From assembly GCA_000969725.1 (NCBI GenBank), contig JXSR01S033941.1: a stretch of DNA of 29,960 bases; one strand, 5' to 3'. The notes beneath the pieces were generated by a model that saw only the letters and a program-made list of their open reading frames with translations, made no database searches and had not been told where the DNA came from. This DNA is from Ophiothrix spiculata (taxonomy: Eukaryota > Echinodermata > Ophiuroidea > Amphilepidida > Ophiotrichidae). Shown piece by piece: positions 1-10,189 of the stretch (position 1 is the stretch's first letter; each line of letters opens with the position of its first letter). The position numbers and the translations under genes were made by a program.

Positions 1-345
1 CACATGCGTGAACAAAAAAACACGGAAAAAGGGGGGTATTTTTGTCAAGAGGCACGGTCCGTACGTTTCGTGTTTAGGGGTCAGAAAACACTGATTTTTC
101 AATAAAAAGGGGTATATTTTCAAAATCCAACCACCCGAAAATTACCCCAAACACGTTTGGGGGTAATTTTTTAGACTTAGGCATAGGGTTTAAACTTGTT
201 TAAGGGGTGTTTATTTAGAAAAAACTTGTTAATGGGGTGAAATGAAAGGAACTAACCGTGTGAAATCCTTGTTTAGGGGTCATTTTTAAGGCTACTCGAA
301 AAACGTGTTTAGGGGGTATTTTGAAAACCTTTGTTCACGCATGTG
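1..345. mobile_element. Short inverted-repeat element with GGGGT-rich interior
   Basis: The first 16 bases (CACATGCGTGAACAAA) and bases 330-345 are perfect reverse complements, so the interval has terminal inverted repeats; the element could still extend left of the window. The interior repeats a loose motif, TGTTTAGGGGT or TGTTTAGGGGGTAT, near 69, 262 and 304, with related forms near 200 and 232. A hairpin with 15- and 16-nt arms and a one-base bulge lies at 138-170. No open frame of useful length is present, so it is non-autonomous. The superfamily is not recognised, and no target duplication can be tested because the left flank is missing. Confidence 0.7.
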
Positions 346-1300
346 TACACCATTATAGCTAAGTGGCCCCCGGGGAGTCACACCATCATCATCACACGGG
401 ATATATGTAGGTTACTGTTTGTAAAGCAGTTGGTCAATAAGAAAACATACACACAAACGTTTATATGAAGTTCATGTTTTTTTGGAACTTAATTGGAAAC
501 TTTAAATCAGCGTTGCCAAAGTGGTTTGAAATTGGAATTTGGTAAGTTGTTGCCTCTAGTCATATACTATTGTTTACATGATCTTTTGTTATTAATATTG
601 TGTTTTATGTCCTACAAATTATCACGACACGGATTACAACTCGCAGGTGTTTTAGATTTTTGTTGCCTTTATTTTACTAATGAGCCAACTAACTGCTTTA
701 ACACCATTTAATCACATTTTAGGGAGAAAGTCAGGGATTTCATCACTGAAAGTTAAATAATATTAATTAATTTCGTGTTTTATCTTCAATCATCTTTCAT
801 GTTTTTGTGGGTTCTGGGGTTTCGGCATTTGAGGTAGGTTATTGGGTTTTTTATTGGTTGTTGTTGTTTCAGAAGTAGTTTGTATTAAAGATATCTTGCA
901 ATATATTGACCTATCATGCAAATCATATGATGAGAGAGGAATAATATGTATTTGTAAAAGATTTCAGCACCGGGAATGACGATTTTGTTGTTGTTGTTTT
1001 TCAATTTATATACTCCTGTTTTTGTGCATTGAATTGGTTGTCAAATCTCAATGAAAATGACCAAAATTTACACGATACTACCGTAATTACAATTTTATGA
1101 AGCTACTTAAATACACACCTGCTACACACACACAACCACACAATAAAATAAAACACTACAAACATTCGTATTTCCAATGATCAAAATTCAGTATTCACAA
1201 AATAAGATAATAAAATATTTAAAATGCATTTTAAAAATTAAATGTAATTGAATAATGTCCCTACAAGACAGCGAACCGTGATAACTTGATCAAAGATCCG
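346..1300. other. Unassigned AT-rich stretch
   Basis: It starts with a GC-rich scrap (GTGGCCCCCGGGGAGTCAC at about 363) resembling the ends of the GGGTC element near 10190-10600. The rest is AT-rich with short TTGTTG runs near 860 and 985 and a CA-rich patch near 1120-1160. A 72-codon open frame at 493-711 has no recognisable domain or splice context and is not called. Confidence 0.5.
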
Positions 1301-2165
1301 ACACTCTTAGAAAGCCAGGATCAAATATGAGCTTATCCTGATTCCGGATCAAAATATGATCCGGAAATGGACCACATCTGACCCTTTTTGGATCAAATTG
1401 ATCATTTTTCGATCAATCTGATCTTTTTTGGGATCATATTTTTGATCCAGAATCAGGGTAAGCTCTAGCCTTTGTTAAAGGCTGAGAAATCAAAGCCCAT
1501 GCCATCATTCTAAGCACACACTTATGTGTACACTGTATATAGCACAGACCCAAGCATGGATGTTAAATCATGCTATACTATTTGAAATAATTATAAAATC
1601 TCATTCTCAATTTTCAAGTTACACCAAGCTACCAACATTTACTGCTATGCTCTTAACCCCCACCAACATTTTTTCAATGCTGTTCCTGGCGGCCCTCTAG
1701 TAGTGACTAGTAGTAATGTAGTGTTGGAAACAAAATGTGATTTTATGTTGGTAGGTGCTGTGGGTGTATGGTATACTACTATGATAGGCCTTAGGTTTTC
1801 ATATACTACATGTAGTATCTCATGATCTCAGATTCTTAGCTGCTGTAGACTGTGTTGTGATTTTTAGGTGTTTGGTGGTGATGGGTTGTGTGAAACCTAT
1901 CATAGCAGGTACATGATAGTAATTATACTGTTTTTAAGTATCTGTCTTTGCTAGCTAGTATATATGAAGACTTTCTGAGTATTTTTAAAACATATAGCCT
2001 AGCTAGAATAGCTTGGTGTGTAGCCTGGTGTGTATATTGCACAAACCTAACAGTGCACCCTCAGGAAGTAAAGAGTTATGACTCTGATATTCTCAAAAAT
2101 AAATGGCTCGGGCCTTGGAGCAAGGCTAGGTAAGCTCATATTTGATCCTGGTTTTCTAAGAGTGT
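1301..2165. mobile_element. Inverted-repeat element with GATC-rich left part
   Basis: A 35-bp terminal inverted repeat beginning ACACTCTTAGAAA occupies 1301-1335 and, reversed, 2131-2165, with one mismatch. Just inside the left end is a second imperfect palindrome (about 1330-1467) whose arms carry GAGCTTA and repeated GGATCA/TGATCC words and whose right arm also ends in TAAGCTC. The remaining interior has no supported gene; a 61-codon frame at 1948-2133 overlaps the right repeat and is a chance frame. The length is about 865 bp and no transposase motif is seen. No clear target duplication was found, so the superfamily is open. Confidence 0.75.
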
Positions 2166-2400
2166 ACTGTCCAACATCTGCAATATGAGGTAAAAAGTTT
2201 CGTCACAAATGTTAATGGATGGAAAAAGTTTCTCAGCATCTAGCATGTCGGCAGCTTTTGGACTAAGTGGACTAAGTGAGCTTTGGAAAAACGCCCTTCA
2301 ATTGAAGGTGGCCAATTTGTAAACCTGTGAGGCTGAATATCCATAGTTCTTCTAAATTCCTTATCCAACCAATATATGGTAAAAAAAATCCTTACATGCA

Positions 2401-4335
2401 GGTGCAGGTGTCGTTGGCAAGAAGTCAATACTATTTACCTTATTGTACGCCTTAACATTTGACTTTTGAACATTTTACTTGAGATTTCGAGCAGGAAATA
2501 AATGTTGAATTAGATTATAATCACCTGCAAAGAAGCAGTGTTTATTTAATGTTTCGCATATTGATACTTAATTTGTATTTACACATTCTAAATATGCAAC
2601 CGTTAATGATGTTTGTGTCGTGTCCTAAGAACATAGTTTTTATGAGTTTTGATGATTAATGTGCAGCAAATCCAAAGATTTATAAAAAAAAGTCCTAAAA
2701 TAGACATTTTCTTTTTCAACTGTGTGACCCATCAACATGACAAGTGGCTGTATAATGTAGGCGGATATAAGGGTATAATGTCTATCCAAAAACGGACTTC
2801 CTATAGACTTCATATCAAGATAAGCAATCGATGATTTATATGAAATATAACTTATGTTTTCATCTATGTATTTAAATGATGCAGTCTTGCCGATTTGTTA
2901 ATGGCTATCTACGTAGCTAAACGTTTTTCTCATTTTGGAACGATAGTTTTCCTTTTCAATGCAAATTTACTTATGTTTCTCTGATTAGGCTAATGTCAAA
3001 TAATGTCATAGCTCAAGGCAAAAAAGTTTTCATTGCAGTTCAGTATCAGCTCCTCGAATGACGTTTGGTCTAATATTATTGTTTTGTTAGTTCTTTTCAT
3101 GACTGGCGGGCCTAGTGAAAAATATGCCCCGGGCCTATAGTAAAATCCAAGCCCTCTCTTTTAACCAATCAGAGGACAGTAATATGTATATGAGGTATAT
3201 AAAATGCTTTGATAAGATGAATACATAAGGTGACATTTTCATTATTATTTTCAAAGAATCAAACAAATTTATAAAGTAATTTTTGTTGTTACTGTAAGAA
3301 TCTCTGAAGTATAGGTTAAAAAGTCAAACCTTCTGAAGCCCTTAGAGGGTTGTTATGAAAACATGTAGAAATAATAAAATATGGGATAAATATGGATAAA
3401 TTGGAGCAATTGAGAGGCTATTAGCCACCATTACAAAGCAGTCGTTTTTGCAACTAATACAACACAGACCTTGCAACTTCCTCAGTAATTTAGAACTGGA
3501 CACTTGCCACGATATTTTGAACTGGGGACATTACACTTTTTTGCCTTCTTCCTGAAAGGGTCAAAAGTTATGGTTTTTAGAATTTAGTCTGACTCTTGTA
3601 AAAAATTTATAAGCATGACTAATAAACACCTGTTGATTAATTATCAGAAAATCCCTAAGAAACGATAAAAAATATAGCAGAAGCAAAAATAATGGAAAAA
3701 TTCGATTTTTGTCAATTTTCTGTATAATGTTTAGATTACATGATACACGTAAAATCACATATCTGGCACGAAATCCACTGCTCATCTTAATTGTTAGAAA
3801 TCTCAAAGAGAGAGGAAATTAACATATGGAAAAAATACCAAAAAAATAATTAAAATAAGAAAAGAAAAGAAAGGAAGAAAAAGAAACAAATGGGTTTTGG
3901 AAATTTAAAATCTTAAAGGCAATTGGATTTATTTTACTCATTGTGTTATCTTTTAGAAGAAATTAATGCAGGATAAACAATAGAAGTTTATGTTCTTTGT
4001 TCTATGGACAAGAAAAATATTCAAAATGTTTTTTGTCAATGTAGTGAACTTCTTCCTCGTCGTCTAATACGTAGTCTGCTAAACATCTTAACGAAGTATG
4101 ACATATTGGGCGTGTTAAGGTTGAATGTTTCAATGCTCACTGTCCAAATATGATATGATTGTATTAGTTGCAAAGACCCAGACTTTACCATTCCTTGTAT
4201 TATTATTTCCTCCTGATGACACTTTGTGCTTCCTGATAGCCATTCGAATGTCAGTGCAATTTAGAATTTCAAACATTTCTACAATAAGACAGTTTTTTGA
4301 GCAGGCCTGTTCTTGAGGTTTTTCACATAATTAAT
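2401..4335. repeat. Duplicated non-coding block X, copy 1
   Basis: This block aligns in order with 7260-11520. Matching segments are about 2401-2560 with 7261-7400, 2575-2870 with 7425-7715, 2875-3070 with 8858-9060, 3200-3390 with 9170-9320, 3430-3690 with 9800-10090, 3725-3800 with 10760-10815, and 3960-4330 with 11105-11520. Similarity is patchy, so the duplication is old, apart from one unusually conserved stretch at 2717-2853. Copy 1 lacks the foldback element (7717-8849) and the GGGTC element (10190-10720) of copy 3, so it gives the pre-insertion state. No coding potential is supported. Confidence 0.8.
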
Positions 4336-4589
4336 GCTGACTATAACCATTTTTCAGCATGAACATTATGCAGTATGAACTACAGCAGTGTAGCATCTTT
4401 GTTCTGTGGACATGCATAGAAAATACAAATTAACCATATTTTATATGAATCGTGACACTTTTCTTATCATCCTTGAAACAAGTCAGTAAATATAATGTTT
4501 TCTTAGTATCCAACCGTGCAATGTTCTTGGAGCACTTCTGCCAGTATTTTTTTTCGTAAACTATCCAAATACAAATGTCGTAATACACT
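4336..4589. other. Short unassigned spacer between X copies 1 and 2
   Basis: AT-rich sequence without recognised gene or element. GTTCTGTGGACA near 4400 echoes GTTCTATGGACA near 3998, so it may be a further worn scrap of block X. Confidence 0.4.
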
Positions 4590-5330
4590 TAATTCCTTAA
4601 CAGTTTTCTGATAATGATTCATACTGCTTCATGACTATAACATTGGCTTACAAAATGTCTGGTTTTAAAATGTGCTTGATAAGATTAATAAATTCGGTAA
4701 CATTTTTGTCTTTATTAAAAATCAAATTAATTATTTGAGCAATTTTGTTATTAGTGTAAAAATGTATGAAAAGGGTTAAAATATCAAATTTTCAGCATTG
4801 TCATCTATGAAGGAATATGAAAATATTTTGAAGTACACCATAAACCAAAATAAAACCGTCATATATTTCTTGAAATCAAAAACAGATATTTGTCTTTTGC
4901 ATCTCAAAGTAGAACATTCCATCTTTAAAATACTTTATTTCTTTGATTATTGTAGCAATATATTTGTCCTAGAATTACAAAATTAGAAATTATGTTCTCT
5001 TTTTGAGCGAGCAATTATTCTATGACTATGATGGACAAATGGACACGAGATTTTGAACTGGGGCCAGTGCACGTTGGCCTCAATACTGAAAAGATCAAAA
5101 GTTCGTATTAGAGTTTAGAATGCCTCTTGCAGCAAGACTTGATAAGATATAATCATGAGTAATAAACACCTGTTCATTAATTATCAGAAAATGAACAATA
5201 AACCTTCACAATACATAGCAGAAAAAGTGTGTTATAAAGTCATTTTGGATAAGTGAAACATTTTTAAAAGTCTTGATGAAAACAAAAACAAGGCGAGTTG
5301 TTTTTATCTGTGAAGTGTTAATGTATTGTA
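4590..5330. repeat. Duplicated block X, partial copy 2
   Basis: This is a partial copy of the middle of block X. About 4620-4990 matches 9165-9560 (shared words include TTGATAAGATGAATAAATTC-like and GAAGTACA...AAACAA...ATAA text). About 5040-5330 matches 3515-3690 and 9900-10170, sharing GATTTTGAACTGGGG, AATAAACACCTGTTNATTAA and TTATCAGAAAA. It begins and ends inside X, so it arose from a partial or later-deleted duplication. A 62-codon frame at 4798-4986 lies in it but is not supported as coding. Confidence 0.7.
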
Positions 5331-5637
5331 TTACTACCGTAGTATTAAAATGATTCTGCCTATTTCATATACGGTATAGTTTTGAACTATATACATCATG
5401 TACCTAAAAGCGCCTGTGGCACCAGATTTTTATCACAACCCATCATTACTCACATCACTATTTTTATCAATTTCTTGGGTAGGTAAACAGACACTATGTA
5501 AAGAAAAAATACATAAATGAAATACCCAATCAGAATTATAACATTTTAAAAGAAAATGGACTTCCATTCTGTTCAGTTCAATTTATTAATCATCAAGATA
5601 TGCGTTCATAGGCAAAATTTAATAAAATTATGATGTA
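5331..5637. other. Unassigned spacer before the mariner-type element
   Basis: AT-rich, with no supported exon, RNA gene or repeat. It separates X copy 2 from the TA at 5636-5637 used by the mariner-type insertion. Confidence 0.4.
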
Positions 5638-5732
5638 CAGGGTGTCCAAAAATTAACTACCCATTTTTAAATGCTTATAACTTTAAAACCAGGATTCGCA
5701 AGGCAACTATAGACATATGTACACTGTAAAAA

Positions 5733-5945
5733 CAGCGTTTAGAGTTTAAACACTTTTCTAAACACCATTTTGCACCACGTTTCTAAACACTGTCAAATCT
5801 CTAAACATGAGATGTCAGATCTCTAAACACACATGTCAAATCTCTAAACATGAGATGTCAGATCTCTAAACACACATGTCAAATCTCTAAACATGATGTG
5901 TTTAATTTCTAAACACATGGTCATCTAAACACTAAACATAACGTT
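5733..5945. repeat. Minisatellite of TCTCTAAACA-type units, 43-bp higher-order repeat
   Basis: Monomers of 21-22 bp built on TCAAATCTCTAAACATGAG or TCAGATCTCTAAACACACA alternate, giving a 43-bp two-monomer unit repeated exactly at 5793-5835 and 5836-5878, then a partial unit to 5900. Worn TCTAAACAC or TTTAAACAC words extend the tract on both sides. It sits just inside the left terminal repeat of the mariner-type element. Confidence 0.85.
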
Positions 5946-6258
5946 AAAAATAACATAAACGTAAAAAGCCTACTTTCATAATGAGAAGAAAAACAAATGT
6001 GCGAGTCACATATAGAGGAGGGATCAATCTTTGAAGACAGGAGAATCATTCATGATCATTTTAATGAGCAATTCAGCGAAACAGCTTCTACAATGTTAAT
6101 ACAAAGATTTTTGATTTTGGTTTTGTCTTAATAATTACATAATGCTCATTAAAATGTTTTTAATTTGTCAAAGCGTAACTCTCGCATTATGCCCATCTTT
6201 AAATGGTACACAACAGCATTACCCCTCATTACACATTCAAAGTTACACTCACAGGGAC

Positions 6259-6290
6259 CATGGAAATAGTAGAAGTCTACTATTTCCATG
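6259..6290. repeat. Perfect 15-bp-arm hairpin with adjoining 16-bp tandem duplication
   Basis: CATGGAAATAGTAGA (6259-6273) and its exact reverse complement (6276-6290) flank a 2-base loop. The right arm is extended by a direct 16-bp repeat, ACTATTTCCATGCAGG, at 6279-6294 and 6295-6310. Confidence 0.9.
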
Positions 6291-6423
6291 CAGGACTATT
6301 TCCATGCAGGGACATATCAAATTACCTCTTTCTTATCCAGATTAAGCTGCCTAGTATTTCAGAATATGTTCTAGATGGCCTCCTTGCAGATTTCAAAAAA
6401 TTATTTTACTCTTAAACGACAAA

Positions 6424-6576
6424 ATAAATCAGACTCGTTTGTGCGGGAGGAGTGGCGTATCCCCCACAGACATACACAGTAGTGGAGTCTGGCCTAAACG
6501 CTAAGGAAATGGAGATGGGCACCACGGCCGTTAGCAAATAAGCTTCGGTTTCTACTTTACCTTTACATTTTTACCT
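6424..6576 (+). mobile_element. SINE-like insertion with 12-bp target duplication
   Basis: The 153-bp segment is flanked by identical 12-mers TTAAACGACAAA (6412-6423 and 6577-6588), a typical target-primed duplication. It interrupts the 3' end of the mariner-type transposase relic. The right end is a simple CTTTAC/TTTTACC tail. Inside, TGGCCTAAACG at 6490 resembles a polymerase III A box, and AGCTTCGGTTTCT near 6541 could be a worn B box, suggesting a tRNA-derived head. It is much more GC-rich than its surroundings. The family is not named; a different short retroposon is possible. Confidence 0.55.
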
Positions 6577-6850
6577 TTAAACGACAAAGCTCTGGACGTT
6601 TGTGTATGCGTTCTTCTTGATCTTCCTGTTTTCACTGGTGATGTTCTGTTTCAGGTCAGGAATAGTCCAGGGTGTTGGGATGTACTGTCCTTCAGATAAC
6701 CCAAAAAAGTAATCGAACGGACTTAAATCATCGGAGTGAAAGGGCCAGGGTTTCTTTGTCTTAAGCAAGATGATTGTTCATGAAAAAGTTAATTAATTAA
6801 GCCATTCTAAACCGTTTAACTGTATGAGGTGTCATGTCATCATAGTAAAG
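6577..6850 (-). pseudogene. Mariner/Tc1-type transposase relic (C-terminal catalytic part)
   Basis: The longest frame (6577-6768, minus) reads WPFHSDDLSPFDYFFG followed by a proline/leucine-rich ELKQNI-like tail. This matches the signature WPPRSPDLTPLDFFLWG...LEELKQ...I around the third catalytic acidic residue of mariner/Tc1-like transposases. Upstream on the same strand (about 6800-6846), in another frame, DDMTPHTVKRF resembles the QDGATPHT segment holding the second catalytic aspartate. A frameshift and a stop separate the two, and the first-aspartate region and the DNA-binding domain are absent. The usual C terminus is cut by the SINE-like insertion at 6577. The family call rests on remembered consensus; decay is plain from the sequence. 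Confidence 0.8.
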
Positions 6851-7070
6851 TGGCAGAAGAGTATCAGCACTGTATTGTATATTGGCTCAACCACTTTGAA
6901 CTTTCAGACCTTCTTGCTATCTTAGTAGTTTACTGATTGCATAATGTTTGGTACCAAAACAATTCTATAAGTTTCCTCTATCAATACATATGTCTATAGT
7001 TGCCATGCGAATCCTAGTTTTAAAGCTATAAGCATTTAAAAATGGGTAGTTAATTTTTGGACACCCTGTA

Positions 7071-7259
7071 GATGGCGCGAGACATTGGGAGCACAGTTTA
7101 TACATTTATAACCTTGAAATCAATAAGATAACTATGTGTCTGTGACTCAAACACAACCAATAATCATGTAAACTGCTTTCAAAATTGAGAGGGACCGTTT
7201 GTAAACTTTGCACTTATTACTCGTCCGCGCCAATCTCTGGAGAAAAAATCCCCTAATGA
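7071..7259. other. Spacer between the mariner-type element and X copy 3
   Basis: Short non-repetitive AT-rich stretch; nothing recognised. Confidence 0.4.
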
Positions 7260-7716
7260 TGGTGTGGGTGTCGTTGGCAACTAGTAAACACTATTTACCT
7301 GATCATACGGCCTAACATTTGACTTTTGAACATTTGATTTGAGATTTTGTGCAGGAAATAATGTTGAATCAGACCATAAATATTTGTAACGATACTTTCT
7401 CAGTGTTTATGTAATATTACGCATATTTTGTATTCAAATTAATACTTTGCACTAAGTGCTTGTGTCTCCAGGAACATAGTTGTATGTGCGTTTTGATGAT
7501 TAATACATTGTGCAACAAATCCAAAGATTTACTAGAAAAGTCCTAAAATAGCCATTTTCATTTCCAACTGTGTGACCCATCAACATGACAAGTGGCTGTA
7601 TAATGTAGGCGGATGTAAGGGTATAATGTCTATCCAAAAACGGACTTCCTATAGACTTCATATCAAGATCAGCAATCGATGATTTATGTGAAATACAACT
7701 TCTGTTTTGATCTATT

Positions 7717-8849
7717 TGAATACGCCAGAATAAGAACATCCCAACTCCAATAGCTCCCTTCTGTTAATTATATTTATAAAATATAAATGCATACACATTT
7801 CTTAAAATGTTTTCACATCACTAAAATAGCATTTCCATGTCAATAGGCCGAATTCATAAAAGTAGCAATTGCTATTTTTATAGCCTTTTCTTGAATTTCT
7901 ATTCTTAAAAGCTAGCATTGACTTACAAGAAAAAGCTCTCTCAAGGCCGCAAAAGCTATTTCTAATCCGTTCCAAGCAATTGCTCGTCTGGTTAGTAATT
8001 GCTTACATTGGTATTCAAAAAGCTGACCTTTTCCTTACAACATGTAGCAATTACTTGCATTTTACTAAGATCCTATACGAGGAGCTTAGCACTGGTATAC
8101 ATTCATGGTTTCTGCTATATTTGTGCTGCGTAAGAAAAAACATTGAAGTATACTAGTGTTGCGTTACTATAGATTACATAAATCATGCTATTTGTTGAAA
8201 ACTACGTCAAATTGATACCAAAAATGAGGAGTGACTTGCTGTAACATTTGTGTCTAAAAACTATCACGCGGTAAACAAAGCAATTTCTAACTTCATGTAA
8301 GCAAAAGCTAGCCTGCCTATTGTTTGTTTGGTAGCTTTTTTTTGTCTGGGTCGATCTCAGACAAGAAAAAGGTATTAGTCCAAGCTGAAGGTCGTGAATA
8401 TGTTTTTAAGCAATTGCTAAGGCTAAATCTTTTTCTAGTCTAGCTATTGCTTTTTCTTAATGTCTTTTTCTTGCCAGCAATTGCTACTTTTATGAATTCG
8501 GCCTAATATCCTAAACATATTGTCACATTTGACCTTGTAGTTGACTTGTTTAGACATTGTTAGATAATTGTTATAGTACATAGTTGCTATATTTAAACAG
8601 TCATTACAAGAACATCCTAACTCCATGAGCTCTTCTCTGCAACTATATAATAGGAAAATTATCTAACAATGTTTAACAAAGTCAACTACAAGGTAGGTCA
8701 AATGTGACACTATGATCGGGATAAAGACATGGAAATGCTTTCTAGTGATTTGAAAGCATTTTCAGAGATTTATATGCATTTATATTTTGTAAGTATAATT
8801 TACAGAAGCGAGCTATTGGAGTTGGGTTGTTCTTATTCTGGCGTATTCA
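7717..8849. mobile_element. Long-armed foldback (MITE-like) element, interrupted by a nested element
   Basis: Termini TGAATACGCCAGAATAAGAA (7717 inward) and the reverse at 8846 outward match closely for more than 45 bp. The similarity continues through nearly the whole element if 7846-8503 is removed: the left arm (7717-7845 plus 8504-8635) pairs with about 8640-8849. Copy 1 of block X shows the uninterrupted site (GTTTTCATCTATGTATTTAAATGATGCAGTC-type text, 2858-2888 region). It has no coding capacity and was mobilised in trans. The target duplication is short (probably AT or TAT) and not certain. Confidence 0.8.
7846..8503. mobile_element. Nested TA-flanked MITE with 28-bp perfect inverted repeats
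   Basis: Perfect 28-bp terminal repeats start GGCCGAATTCATAAAAGTAG (7846-7873) and end at 8476-8503, flanked by TA (7844-7845 and 8504-8505). Variants of AGCAATTGCT recur inside (near 7975, 8005, 8050 and 8415), so much of the interior looks built from end-like motifs. It sits in the left arm of the outer foldback element; the intact right arm gives the matching empty site near 8720. The TA duplication is compatible with Tc1/mariner-type mobilisation, which is an inference. Confidence 0.85.
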
Positions 8850-10189
8850 TATATTTAGATAATGCAGTCGTGCTTTGATTTTAGCTGTTTACTTACTAGC
8901 TATTTTTTTTTCTAACAACATGCTTTCCCTTTCAATGCAAGAATACTTATTGTGTTAACTTTGGTTTAATGTCAAATAAGGTGTCATAACTCAAGACAAA
9001 CTCAAATAGTACGTAATGCAGCCCGTATCAGCTCCTTGAATGACGTTCGGGTCGGTATTCAAAATATACGACTCAGTCAAATGACCAATAGAATTGTTTT
9101 GATGTAGATATTGTAATTTTTCATTGTGTTTTTATTCTTTCATTTATTTTATGCCTTGTTGTAAACATGGTTGATAAGATGAATAAATTCGATGACCTTT
9201 TCACTATTATTTTTAAAGAATCAAATAAATTCATACGGCAATTTTGTTTAACTTTTAGGATCTATGATATAAAGGTTAAAATGTCAAATCTTTTTGAGGA
9301 TTTTAAAAGGTTATTAAGATAATTAAATTTGATGTGTCAATTTACTTTCGATGAAGGAGCATTAAGGGTTAACAAACACATCTTGGATAGATTTGTAGAT
9401 TTTGTATGCCCGGGTTTATGTGATTTCGTTTTCAATGAGGCGTAGCTTAAAACCAATTTGTAAAGCATACGCATCGTCATCCACGTAGAAGTATGGACAT
9501 ATTTGAAGTACATTTTGAAACAAGATAAGACCATCATTTATTTTTTGAAGTCAAAAACATTTTTTTGTTTTTGTGATTTTTCTTTCACCTCTCTCACTTT
9601 TTGAAAATATCCGTACAATTGTTTTCATAAAGAATCATTGTCTGTATAAATAGAAAAGAAACATATTTTTGGGAAAAAATAAAAAAATAATGCTATTTTA
9701 GTAAAGTTTTTTTTCTTCATAAAATACATGTTTATCAACAAACGTAAAGTATTACACTGTTATGATGAAGAAGATGAATAGTATTCGGGCCAATCAGACG
9801 GCTATCAAGACCGCATTACAAAGCAGTCCGTTGATTTTCAACTAATGAAACACAGATCTTGCAATTTCCTTAGTAATTTACTGAGCACTGGACACTTGGC
9901 ACGGTTATTTGGACTGGGGACATTGCACTTTTTGGCTCAAATCTAATGATGAAAAGTTCGCATGGTGATTCAAACTTAGACCGACTCTTGAAACATAATG
10001 AAACTATCATCATGAGTAATAAGCACCTGTTGATTAATTATCAGAAAACCGTAAATAAACCTTTTCGAAATATAACAGAAAAAAGAAAAGTGTTTTCAAA
10101 AGTCATAACATAAACAAAAACAAGTTTAGTTGTTTTTTATTTGTGAAGAATCACAATTTACGATATAAGTCAATGTATTAAACTATGGG

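Larger units (their letters stand above)
5638..7068 (-). mobile_element. Decayed mariner/Tc1-type DNA transposon, TA-flanked
   Basis: Terminal inverted repeats of about 83 bp begin CAGGGTGTCCAAAAATTAAC at 5638 and mirror at 6986-7068 with about three mismatches. Both ends abut TA (5636-5637 and 7069-7070), the target duplication of the IS630/Tc1/mariner superfamily. A transposase relic lies on the minus strand (separate entry). The left part is occupied by a minisatellite (about 5733-5945), a perfect hairpin (6259-6290) and a SINE-like insertion (6424-6576). The N-terminal half of the transposase has no room between 6850 and the right repeat, so the element is internally deleted and cannot be autonomous. 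Confidence 0.85.

Noticed and set aside
5733-5945. Possible CRISPR-like array
   Set aside because: The units are adjacent variants of one monomer with no unique spacers; it is a eukaryotic minisatellite.
6480-6560. Possible genuine tRNA gene
   Set aside because: The A-box-like word is present but no cloverleaf can be drawn and the B box is poor; the 12-bp target duplication favours a SINE-like insertion.
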